Source: Bacteroidota bacterium (GTDB taxonomy: Bacteria > Bacteroidota > Bacteroidia > AKYH767-A > OLB10). From it: 36,798 bases of DNA. Both the position numbers and the translations under genes were made by a program. A model generated the notes under the pieces. The model saw only the letters and a list, made by a program, of their open reading frames with translations, made no database searches and had not been told where the DNA came from. Shown piece after piece: positions 16,259-24,562 of the stretch. The stretch lies in contig JAFDWZ010000031.1 of assembly GCA_018268195.1 (NCBI GenBank), positions 1 to 36,798 of the forward strand, given 5' to 3'. Numbering within the stretch: the stretch's first letter is position 1; each line of letters begins with the position of its first letter.

Positions 16259-17875
16259 ATGACATTTGCCAAATATCCGGTAACATTTAAAGATGCCTGT
16301 TTTTCAAACCTGATTACCGATTATATTGCGGGAGATCAGGTATTAAGAAGTTATTATCATTTTTCTCCTGATAAAAAAGGTATTGCCGAAGCATTGAAAA
16401 GTAGAAGTGATTACCATGTTGACAGAGAGACCTTGGTGAAAGTCTTATTGAAGCAGTATGAATCTACCGTATTCAATAATTCATGGAAGTTATCACCCGT
16501 ATTAAAAAATATTGAAGCTTTGGCGAGCCGGGAAACTTTCACAATTACCACTGGACATCAACTAAACATATTTACAGGACCGCTTTATTTTATTTTTAAA
16601 ATTCTCACAGCCATAAAGCAGGCCGAAGAGTTGAAAAAAATGTTCCCACAGCAACATTTTGTACCTGTGTATTGGATGGCTACAGAGGACCATGATTTAG
16701 AAGAAATCAAGACGGTTAATGTAAGCGGAGAAAAACTAATCTGGCAGACCAATCAACAGGGTGCAACAGGAAGAATGACTACTGAGGGATTGGAGGCAGT
16801 GATTAAACAGGCGATGGAGAAGTTGTCCGGTAGTGTTCATGTAATGAATATTAGTTCGGTTCTTGAAACTGCATATCTTAAGAATTTATCTCTTGCCAAT
16901 GCCACACGCAGTTTGGTTCATGAGTTGTTTAAGAATTACGGATTGGTAGTAGTGGATGCCGATGAACAATCCTTAAAACGTGAAGCAGTTTCAGTATTTA
17001 AAGATGATTTGCTTAATCACACAGCCTTTAAAGAATTTAAGAGCCTTAATGAATTTGAAAAAAAATACGGTTTGCAGGTGCATGCCCGTGAAACAAATCT
17101 TTTTTATTTGCAACCTCAAAGGAGAGACAGAATAATAGCCAACGCTGATGGGAGTTACGAAGTGATGGATGCGGGAATTACTTTCAGTAAAACGGAATTA
17201 CTGAAGGAACTTGAAGTTAAACCTGAAAAATTCAGCCCCAATGTAGTTTTGCGCCCTCTGTATCAGGAAGCTATTCTTCCTAACTTGTGTTATATTGGCG
17301 GACCTGCTGAAGTGCATTACTGGCTGCAATTGAAAAGCTTGTTTGAAAAGAATAATATTTTTTTTCCGGTCGTAGCTTTGCGCAATTGCCTTATGGTAGT
17401 CAACAAAAACTTGTATCAACAAAAGGCTGCAATGGACTTGAACTGGAATGAACTTTTCTCTGATGCAAATAATATTGCAAATAATTATTTCAGCAAAAAA
17501 TATACAACACAATTAAACCTTGATGACGAGCGACTACAATTAGAAAATGTTTACCAGGAGATTAAGGAGAAGGCAGCAGCAATTGATATTACTCTCAAAA
17601 AACATGTTGATGGCGAGTTGGCAAGATTGAAAAAGCGGATAACAGCAACAGAGAAACGTATGTTGCGTGCTTTAAAAAACCGGCATGAATCTGAAGTGCA
17701 TGAAATTCAGAACCTGAAAAACAGTTTGTTTCCGGGAGGTCAATTGCAGGAAAGGGTTGAAAATGTACTCCCGTTTCTTGCAAATTTTGGAGCAGACTTT
17801 TTAGGAAATTTGAAAGATGCTATGCAAATATTTCCATTAGAATTTCAAGTATTGGTTGATGAAAAGGATATTTGA
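16259..17875 (+). CDS. bshC: Bacillithiol biosynthesis cysteine-adding enzyme BshC
   Basis: 538 residues, the family length. BshC adds cysteine to glucosaminyl-malate, the last step in making the low-molecular-weight thiol bacillithiol. Recognisable segments are TGHQLNIFTGPLYFIFK (about 98-114), PVYWMATEDHDLEEIK (136-151) and ILPNLCYIGGPAEVHYW, which form the nucleotidyl-transferase-like core; a coiled-coil-rich region follows at about 400-500. The ATG at 16259 is preceded by a TTACTTTG element close to the phylum's -7 box. The end overlaps the downstream sugar transferase by 17 bp. bshA and bshB are not in the window. No upstream feature is seen in the 257-bp gap beyond that promoter-like element. 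Confidence 0.93.
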   Translation: MTFAKYPVTFKDACFSNLITDYIAGDQVLRSYYHFSPDKKGIAEALKSRSDYHVDRETLVKVLLKQYESTVFNNSWKLSPVLKNIEALASRETFTITTGHQLNIFTGPLYFIFKILTAIKQAEELKKMFPQQHFVPVYWMATEDHDLEEIKTVNVSGEKLIWQTNQQGATGRMTTEGLEAVIKQAMEKLSGSVHVMNISSVLETAYLKNLSLANATRSLVHELFKNYGLVVVDADEQSLKREAVSVFKDDLLNHTAFKEFKSLNEFEKKYGLQVHARETNLFYLQPQRRDRIIANADGSYEVMDAGITFSKTELLKELEVKPEKFSPNVVLRPLYQEAILPNLCYIGGPAEVHYWLQLKSLFEKNNIFFPVVALRNCLMVVNKNLYQQKAAMDLNWNELFSDANNIANNYFSKKYTTQLNLDDERLQLENVYQEIKEKAAAIDITLKKHVDGELARLKKRITATEKRMLRALKNRHESEVHEIQNLKNSLFPGGQLQERVENVLPFLANFGADFLGNLKDAMQIFPLEFQVLVDEKDI

Positions 17876-18449
17876 TTTGTTAATTTCGGTCGTATTAGTA
17901 ATCATACTTTTGCCATTAGTTTTCATATTGGCAATTTGGATTAAGTTGGATAGCCGCGGCAAAATCATTTACCGACAGAAAAGAGTAGGTTTACATGGTA
18001 AAGATTTCGAGATTTTTAAATTTCGAACCATGTATCCTAATGCTGATAAGAAGGGACTCCTTACTGTTGGCGGACGCGATCCGAGAGTTACTCGCATAGG
18101 ATATTATCTCCGTAAGTTTAAGCTTGATGAATTACCTCAGTTGTTTAACGTAATTAATGGTGATATGAGCCTTGTGGGGCCACGACCTGAAGTGCGTAAA
18201 TATGTGGACATGTACAACCCGGAGCAGAAAAAAGTACTGAATGTAAAACCGGGAATTACTGACTATGCAAGTATTTATTATCGCAAGGAAAATGAGTTGC
18301 TTGCCACTGCGGAAAACCCAGAACAAGCATATATTACCGAGATTATGCCCCATAAGCTGGAATTAAATCAGCAATACATCAACAATGCAGGAGTTATTAC
18401 TGATATAAAAATTCTTTGGCTCACATTCAGTCGGGTTCTGTTTGGGTGA
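17859..18449 (+). CDS. Monotopic phosphoglycosyl transferase (bacterial sugar transferase)
   Basis: 196 residues from the ATG at 17859. An N-terminal re-entrant hydrophobic segment (about 5-29) is followed by the cytosolic domain. Hallmarks are KIIYRQKRVGLHGKDFEIFK, FRTM, the catalytic Asp-Glu dyad D90-E91 in KLDELPQL, and SLVGPRPE at 104-111. Enzymes of this minimal type (PglC, WbaP C-domain) transfer a phosphosugar from a UDP-sugar to undecaprenyl phosphate, the first step in building surface polysaccharide or glycan. The sugar cannot be read from sequence. The start lies inside bshC (17-bp overlap). Two glycosyltransferases occur further along on the same strand, separated by the TonB receptor. 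Confidence 0.93.
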   Translation: MKRIFDLLISVVLVIILLPLVFILAIWIKLDSRGKIIYRQKRVGLHGKDFEIFKFRTMYPNADKKGLLTVGGRDPRVTRIGYYLRKFKLDELPQLFNVINGDMSLVGPRPEVRKYVDMYNPEQKKVLNVKPGITDYASIYYRKENELLATAENPEQAYITEIMPHKLELNQQYINNAGVITDIKILWLTFSRVLFG

Positions 18450-18567
18450 AAATTTCCGGAAGAAGTTTGTTAAAATATTCTTAAATAAAAGCTACTGTGA
18501 AAATTTGGTTTTCAAAACATTCTGACAAAAAGTATTGTTTACGTTCTTTACGGTTTAAATTATTTTC

Positions 18568-21189
18568 ATGAAACAACGACTGATAGTTTTTTTTACCACT
18601 TTTTTCTTAAGCATCAATATTAGCGCATTCTCTCAGATGCAACAGATGATGCAAAAGGGAATGACGGCCGGCCGAGTGTATGGAAAGGTACTTGATGCTA
18701 AAACTAATAAGCCTGTAGAATTTGCTGCAGTGCAAATTTCAAATTTTAAGAAAGACAGCACCGGTGCCATGAGAGAGAATATTATTAATGGCCAGCTCAC
18801 ACAAGCCAATGGCGATTTTAGCCTCGATCAGTTACCGGTATTTGGCGAACTTACATTTAAAGTATCGGCAATGGGATATAAAATGTACGAGCAGAAAGTA
18901 AAATTTGACATTAAGATGCCTCAGAGCAGCGGCCAAAATCAGATGAGTAGCTGGCAACAGGCGCTCAATTCAATTGACAAAGACTTGGGGAATATAAAAC
19001 TTGAGTCCAATGCAGTCGCGTTGAAGGAAGTGCAGATAGATGGTTCGTTGCCTGTACTGGAGTTAAGACCGGATAAAAAAGTATATAACGTGGATAAAAA
19101 TCCTACCGTTACCGGGGGTACTGCAGAAGATGTGCTTAAAAATGTTCCTTCAGTAAATGTAGATATTGACGGCAATGTGACTCTGCGTAATGCTGCTCCT
19201 CAGATTTTTGTTGATGGCAGACCTACAACACTCACAGTGGACCAGATACCTGCAGATGCCATTCAGGATATTGAAATCATCACAAACCCATCAGCCAAAT
19301 ATGATGCAAGTGGTGGTATGGCAGGAATATTAAATATTGTGCTTAAGAAAAACAGACGCATAGGTTACAATGGTATGCTTCGTGCAGGAGTAGATTCGCG
19401 TGGAAGAGCTAATCTTGGAGCTGACTTTAATGTAAGGGAGGGGAAGGTGAATGTTTTTGTGAGTGGTAACCTCAATCAGCGAAAATCAAAAGGTACAGGA
19501 CTTACTGAACGATATACAAGGAATGAAGGAGTTGAGCCTCTCATGATCACACAGAACAATAAGAATACATCCAATGGATTTTTCGGATTCTTACGTTCCG
19601 GAGTTGATATATTTCTGGATAATCGCAATACCATTACCGTTTCAGGAATGTATATGAATGGTCAAATGAAACCGACAGATTATCTGCAAACACAAACCGA
19701 TACTTTGTTTGACAATTCAGCTGTCAATTCTGGACTTTCCATCCGAAACTCTGATAGCAAGAGAAATTTCAAAAACAGAGGAGCATCGGTTGCTTACAAA
19801 CATTTGTTTCCAAAGGAAGGACAGGAGTGGACAGCAGATATCAATTTTAACTCCATGACCAGCAATATGAGCGGCAATTATAAAACGCAGAACTACTTCA
19901 GTGATATGACGGAGAGTGGACTCCCCGTGCAACAAAATCAACAAATTGAAGGGGATAACACTATGCTTACAGCTCAATCTGATATGGTTATCCCAATGCG
20001 TAATAAGTCAAAAATTGAAACAGGTGTGCGGGGCGCCATGCGTGATTATACCAGTGTAAACCAGAATTTTATTTTCAATAATATCAGTCAGGAGTTCATG
20101 CTTATACCTAACCTGACTGCTAATTACAAGTATATAGATCAGGTATATGCTGCTTATGTGACCTACTCCCAACAGATTAAAAAATTCAACTATCAGGCGG
20201 GCTTGCGCGCTGAAAGCTCGTTCTATGAAGGAGAGCTTACACAAACCAAACAAAAATTTAAGACAGATTATCCGGTAAGTTTGTTCCCGAGTGCATCGGC
20301 ATCATACAAATTAAATGATAAAAATGATTTACAAATTAACTATAGCCGTAGAATTAATCGTCCTAATTTTTTCCAGATAATTCCTTATACCGATTATTCC
20401 GATTCATTAAACATCAGCAAAGGAAATCCGGGGCTGAAACCTGAATTTACGCACTCTGTTGAATTGTCAATGATGCATACTTTCAGTCGTAAAAATACCC
20501 TTCTTGGCTCAGTATATTACAAACGTACCGAAAATGTGATAACCCGTTATCTCGAATATGATTTCGACACTATTCTGGATAAAAGCGTGTTGGCGAGTAC
20601 GTTCAGAAATGCAACATCCAGTTATGCATACGGGCTTGAGCTTACTGCACAGAATAATATTCAAGGTTGGCTTGATATTACTTCGAATTTTAATGCTTAT
20701 CAATCAGTAATTGACGGTAAAAACATTGAAAATAATCTTACCAACGAACAATTCAGCTGGTTTGCCAAGTTGAATCTCGATTTCAAATTGCCTAAGAACT
20801 TTTCACTTAATGTTTCGGGAAGTTATCAGTCGAAAATGGCACTTCAGATTACAAATAGTGGCGGCTGGGGTGGCGGTTACATGGGAGGAACACAGAATAC
20901 CGCACAAGGGTATGTGCGTCCTAACTATGGAGTGGATGCAGGAATTAAATACGTATTCCTGAAAGATAAATCGGCATCCCTCACACTGAATGTTTCAGAC
21001 ATTTTCAAGACAAGAATTAATGATGTACACTCAGAGTCAACTTTTTATACGCAGGATAGCTGGCGCAAACGAGATGCTCAAATATTCAGGCTTAACTTCA
21101 GTTATCGTTTTGGAAAATTTGACACCTCACTTTTCAAGAGGAAAAACCTGCAGATGAATACCGACTCGATGCCCGATATAGGTATGTAA
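18568..21189 (+). CDS. TonB-dependent outer-membrane receptor family protein
   Basis: 873 residues. A signal peptide (1-22, ending SAFSQ) leads to a short Met/Gln-rich stretch (QMQQMMQKGM). A carboxypeptidase regulatory-like domain follows (about 35-115: GRVYGKVLDAKTNKPVEFA). Next comes a plug domain at roughly 165-260 (VTGGTAEDVLKNVPSVNVD, IEIITNPSAKYDASGGMAG), then a long beta-barrel of the outer-membrane beta-barrel protein family, ending in aromatic-rich strands such as FRLNFSYRFGKF. About 25 further residues follow the last strand. No SusD partner is adjacent, so it is not a classical glycan SusCD pair. Substrate is unknown. Confidence 0.9.
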   Translation: MKQRLIVFFTTFFLSINISAFSQMQQMMQKGMTAGRVYGKVLDAKTNKPVEFAAVQISNFKKDSTGAMRENIINGQLTQANGDFSLDQLPVFGELTFKVSAMGYKMYEQKVKFDIKMPQSSGQNQMSSWQQALNSIDKDLGNIKLESNAVALKEVQIDGSLPVLELRPDKKVYNVDKNPTVTGGTAEDVLKNVPSVNVDIDGNVTLRNAAPQIFVDGRPTTLTVDQIPADAIQDIEIITNPSAKYDASGGMAGILNIVLKKNRRIGYNGMLRAGVDSRGRANLGADFNVREGKVNVFVSGNLNQRKSKGTGLTERYTRNEGVEPLMITQNNKNTSNGFFGFLRSGVDIFLDNRNTITVSGMYMNGQMKPTDYLQTQTDTLFDNSAVNSGLSIRNSDSKRNFKNRGASVAYKHLFPKEGQEWTADINFNSMTSNMSGNYKTQNYFSDMTESGLPVQQNQQIEGDNTMLTAQSDMVIPMRNKSKIETGVRGAMRDYTSVNQNFIFNNISQEFMLIPNLTANYKYIDQVYAAYVTYSQQIKKFNYQAGLRAESSFYEGELTQTKQKFKTDYPVSLFPSASASYKLNDKNDLQINYSRRINRPNFFQIIPYTDYSDSLNISKGNPGLKPEFTHSVELSMMHTFSRKNTLLGSVYYKRTENVITRYLEYDFDTILDKSVLASTFRNATSSYAYGLELTAQNNIQGWLDITSNFNAYQSVIDGKNIENNLTNEQFSWFAKLNLDFKLPKNFSLNVSGSYQSKMALQITNSGGWGGGYMGGTQNTAQGYVRPNYGVDAGIKYVFLKDKSASLTLNVSDIFKTRINDVHSESTFYTQDSWRKRDAQIFRLNFSYRFGKFDTSLFKRKNLQMNTDSMPDIGM

Positions 21190-21232
21190 TAATCTGTTAT
21201 AGTGTAAACTTCTGTTTTTCTAATAAAAGCAA

Positions 21233-21240
21233 TAGTTTTG
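21233..21240 (+). promoter_or_regulatory. Putative -7 promoter box for the glycosyltransferase pair
   Basis: TAGTTTTG matches TAnnTTTG and lies eight bases before the ATG at 21249, implying a very short leader. No clear -33 box. Confidence 0.4.
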
Positions 21241-21248
21241 CGCGCCAG

Positions 21249-22493
21249 ATGAAGGTGCTATATATTTCGTATGATGGTATGACTGATAATTTAGGTCAGT
21301 CGCAGGTAATCCCATATCTTAAAGGCTTGATTAAACATGGCCATACTTTTGATATATTAAGTTTTGAAAAACCTGCAAATTATACTGAGCGCGAAAAAAT
21401 AGTCAGTAGTATGCTAAAGGACGCTGGCATAGGATGGTATCCGATGACCTACACCAAGCGACCTCCTATACTGGCATCGGTGTATGATACCATTCGTATG
21501 CATCGCAAAGCCAAACAACTTTATCTTTCCAACAATTACGATGCAACGCATTGCAGGAGTTATATGCCTGCAATGGCAGGGCAGATGCTTAAACATAAAT
21601 TCGGTTGCCGTTTTATTTTTGATATGCGTGGTTTCTGGCCTGATGAACGCATTGATGGTAATATTTGGAATATCAAAAACCCGGTTTATAAGTGGATTTA
21701 CAATTTTTTCAAAAAGAAAGAATTGCAGTTTTTCAATGAAGCGGATTATTCCATAAGTCTTACCAGAGCAGGATATAAAGAAATATGTAAATGGAAAATT
21801 TCACCGCAGCAACTTGAAAATTTCAGCATCATTCCTTGTTGTGCCGACTTTGAATTATTTCGTGTTATACCTGAAAATAAAGAATTAAAAAAGCAACTCA
21901 ACATCAGCGATAGCAATAAAGTGTTGTGCTACCTTGGCTCTATTGGAACATGGTATATGTTTGATGAGATGTTGCAGTTTTTTGCTTTACTCAGAAAATC
22001 CGATCCTACATATTGTTTTCTGCTTGTAACTCCGGAATCCGAACAGTTTGTCTTAAATAGTGCAGCACGTTTTCAGATTCCTCCAGAGGCTATTAGAGTT
22101 GTTTTTGCTTCCAGAAAAATGGTACCTGAATATCTTTCGCTTGCGCATGCAGGAATATCGTTCATAAAACCTTGTTTTTCAAAGCAGAGTAGCTCACCCA
22201 CAAAAATGGGAGAGATGATGGCGAGCGGTTTGCCTGTAATTTGCAATGATGGAGTAGGCGATGTGGATGAATACATCAAACAATCAGGCGCAGGTATTTT
22301 GCTGAAAGATTTTTCGGAGAATGAAATGAAACGTACTGTTGAGAAACTTTCTGTTTTAAATATATCAAAAGAGGAAGTACGAAACAGAGCTTACCAAATT
22401 TTCAATCTTGAACATGGTGTGGAGTTGTATGCTGATGTTTATCGCAAACTTGAAAACATGACCACACATAAAAACCCAAATGCACCCCGATAA
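21249..22493 (+). CDS. Glycosyltransferase, GT4-like
   Basis: 414 residues with the two-Rossmann GT-B organisation. The N-terminal half starts MKVLYISYDGMTDNLGQSQV, a motif common in GT4 enzymes that act on surface polysaccharides. The nucleotide-sugar-binding half contains VLCYLGSIGTWYMFDEM and, near residues 312-334, KQSSSPTKMGEMMASGLPVI, the acidic EX7E-like donor site. The reaction is transfer of a sugar from a nucleotide-activated donor to a lipid-linked or glycan acceptor; donor and acceptor are not predictable. The next glycosyltransferase begins three bases after its stop, so the two are an operon. Confidence 0.87.
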   Translation: MKVLYISYDGMTDNLGQSQVIPYLKGLIKHGHTFDILSFEKPANYTEREKIVSSMLKDAGIGWYPMTYTKRPPILASVYDTIRMHRKAKQLYLSNNYDATHCRSYMPAMAGQMLKHKFGCRFIFDMRGFWPDERIDGNIWNIKNPVYKWIYNFFKKKELQFFNEADYSISLTRAGYKEICKWKISPQQLENFSIIPCCADFELFRVIPENKELKKQLNISDSNKVLCYLGSIGTWYMFDEMLQFFALLRKSDPTYCFLLVTPESEQFVLNSAARFQIPPEAIRVVFASRKMVPEYLSLAHAGISFIKPCFSKQSSSPTKMGEMMASGLPVICNDGVGDVDEYIKQSGAGILLKDFSENEMKRTVEKLSVLNISKEEVRNRAYQIFNLEHGVELYADVYRKLENMTTHKNPNAPR

Positions 22494-22496
22494 CTA

Positions 22497-23585
22497 ATGA
22501 GTGAAAAGAAGAAAATACTTTTGTTGTGCCCTTATCCGGAAGACACTGCCCCGGGACAACGACTACGCTATGAGCAGTATCTGAATATTTTCAGGCAACA
22601 TGGATATGATTTTGAAATCTCATCCTTCATCACCAAACCATTCTGGAAGCTGGTTTATAAAAAGGGCAATATGCTTCCTAAAATATTCTGGACGCTTATG
22701 GGATATTTTATCCGCATAAGAGATTTGTTTCGTCTGAGAAGGTATGATGCCGTGTATGTGTTCTTATGGGTTACACCCTTTGGTTTTCCTCTGTTTGAGT
22801 GGCTTGTATGTTTGATTCATCCGAGAGTTATTTATGATATTGATGACATGATATTTCTCGGGCACTCCAGCAGTGCTAACGGATTTGTAGCGATTCTGAA
22901 GGGGAAGGGAAAAATATCTTATCTGATGAAACATGCAAAACATATTGTGGTTTCTACACCTAAAAACGGAGAGTTTGCCGCACAGTTTAATAGCAATATC
23001 ACTGATATTTCAGTAGCAATAAATACCGATGTCTATTTGCCTTCAAATAAATACTCCAATCAAGGAGTGGTAACTATAGGATGGAGTGGTAGTCACAGTA
23101 CCAGTCGTTATCTTCGTTTGCTGGAAGATGTTTTACGAAAATTTTCTAATCGCGAAGGCGTACGCATATTAGCAATAGGCGATACCTCTTTTAAATTCAA
23201 GGACTTTGATTGTGATACCATACCATGGGTTTCGGCCACCGAAGTTCCCGATCTTCAGAAAATAGATATTGGCCTTTATCCATTACCGTTTGATGAGCCT
23301 TGGGTATATGGAAAAAGTGGTGGAAAAGCATTGCAGTATATGGCGCTGGGCATCCCTACCATAGCTACAGCTTTGGGCACCAATTTCCGAATTATTGATG
23401 ACGGTGTTTCAGGATATCTGGTAGAATCCATGAATGATTGGGTTGAAAAGATTGAATACCTTTTACAGCATCCGGAAGAGCGAAAACGCATTGGAGAGGC
23501 AGGCCGCCTTAAGGTCGAAAAAGAATACTCACTACATGTTAATAAACAACATTATCTTGATATTTTTAAGAAGGTAATGGGCTGA
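22497..23585 (+). CDS. Glycosyltransferase, GT4-like
   Basis: 362 residues of GT-B fold. The start KKILLLCPYPEDTAPGQRLR is a typical GT4 N-terminal loop. YDIDDMIF occurs near residue 120, and TIGWSGSHSTSRYL begins the C-terminal Rossmann half near residue 200. The donor-site region reads GLYPLPFDEPWVYGKSGGKA followed by LQYMALGIPTIAT. It starts three bases after the previous glycosyltransferase stop. A membrane-proximal hydrophobic stretch (YAVYVFLW-like, about 83-105) suggests peripheral membrane contact. It probably works on the same glycan as its neighbour; the specific sugar is unknown. Confidence 0.88.
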   Translation: MSEKKKILLLCPYPEDTAPGQRLRYEQYLNIFRQHGYDFEISSFITKPFWKLVYKKGNMLPKIFWTLMGYFIRIRDLFRLRRYDAVYVFLWVTPFGFPLFEWLVCLIHPRVIYDIDDMIFLGHSSSANGFVAILKGKGKISYLMKHAKHIVVSTPKNGEFAAQFNSNITDISVAINTDVYLPSNKYSNQGVVTIGWSGSHSTSRYLRLLEDVLRKFSNREGVRILAIGDTSFKFKDFDCDTIPWVSATEVPDLQKIDIGLYPLPFDEPWVYGKSGGKALQYMALGIPTIATALGTNFRIIDDGVSGYLVESMNDWVEKIEYLLQHPEERKRIGEAGRLKVEKEYSLHVNKQHYLDIFKKVMG

Positions 23586-23609
23586 TGTTTTTACTACTTT
23601 AGCAGTACA

Positions 23610-24515
23610 ATGAGAGGATTAATCTTCACCCTTGCCGTATTATTTTCATCTGTAGCTTCAGCACAGTTTGCCCCTTTAGGAGCACAGTGGCATTATACGC
23701 AGTGTACACTGAGTTTTCCATACACCTGCGGCCCGGTTCAGGTTAACGCAACAGGACAGGTAGTTGTAAATGGCATCACATGTACCAATCTTCAGATAGC
23801 ACCATTCACCTGTGTGGGGGTTAATTATATTCCCGTTTATCAGAGTAATGATACCGTTTACCGATTTCTTTATAATGTAAACAAGTTCACCATGCTTTAT
23901 GATTTTAATGCACATGCCGGTGATACCTGGAATATTGTTTCAAACAACATGTATCAGCCACCACCTGCACCGCTGCTTGATAGTGTTCTTGTGCGTGTGG
24001 ACTCCGTAAGTTACATTACCATCAACAATCAGCAACGCAAAATATTTTATATCTCTTATGCCGATTCAACTCATATCCCATTCGTTTTTGAGGGACCTGT
24101 AATTGAAGGCATAGGAAGTCTGAACTTTATGTTTCCGCAGTTTGTAAGTTGCAGCCCGCAGGCTACAGCATTCAGATGTTATAGGGATTCATCATTGGGA
24201 ATATATCAACTCAACAATCTCATTGATTGCGATTCTGTAATTACAGTAGGTGAAAGTGAAATCATAAAAGGCGATAGGGTGATGGTATATCCCAACCCGT
24301 TTGAAGATAAAGTGTGCATCTATTCCGATGACTTTTTATACAGGACTTACAAGTTAGTTCTAACTAACACTTATGGCGAAATAGTCTATAAGAGCATGCA
24401 ACGCCAAGCACTTAATCAGATTACTTATGACTGGAGCTTCTTGCCAAAAGGGGTGTATTTTCTGACTCTTGAGTCTGACAAAAAAATATTACAAAAACGA
24501 TTGATTAAACTTTAA
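23610..24515 (+). CDS. Secreted protein with T9SS type A C-terminal sorting domain
   Basis: 301 residues. A signal peptide is at 1-18 (FSSVASAQF). The middle (about 20-220) is rich in Tyr, Thr, Asn and cysteine (for example YTQCTLSFPYTCGP) and is not a domain I recognise. The last ~78 residues, from VYPNPFEDKVCIYS to KKILQKRLIKL, are a type A sorting domain: YPNP start, YKLVLTNTYGEIVY, LPKGVYFLTLES and a basic tail. Such domains send cargo through the type IX secretion system, where they are removed and the protein is released or attached to the cell surface. It is 24 bp behind the second glycosyltransferase; co-regulation is possible but not shown. Confidence 0.88.
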   Translation: MRGLIFTLAVLFSSVASAQFAPLGAQWHYTQCTLSFPYTCGPVQVNATGQVVVNGITCTNLQIAPFTCVGVNYIPVYQSNDTVYRFLYNVNKFTMLYDFNAHAGDTWNIVSNNMYQPPPAPLLDSVLVRVDSVSYITINNQQRKIFYISYADSTHIPFVFEGPVIEGIGSLNFMFPQFVSCSPQATAFRCYRDSSLGIYQLNNLIDCDSVITVGESEIIKGDRVMVYPNPFEDKVCIYSDDFLYRTYKLVLTNTYGEIVYKSMQRQALNQITYDWSFLPKGVYFLTLESDKKILQKRLIKL

Positions 24516-24562
24516 AGTAATGACGGTGTTATCGTTAGCATCCGGTTTTTAATTTACCAGAA

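Noticed and set aside
23610-24515. Functional assignment from the middle domain of the T9SS cargo
   Set aside because: Residues 20-220 match no domain I can name; only the signal peptide and sorting domain are supported.
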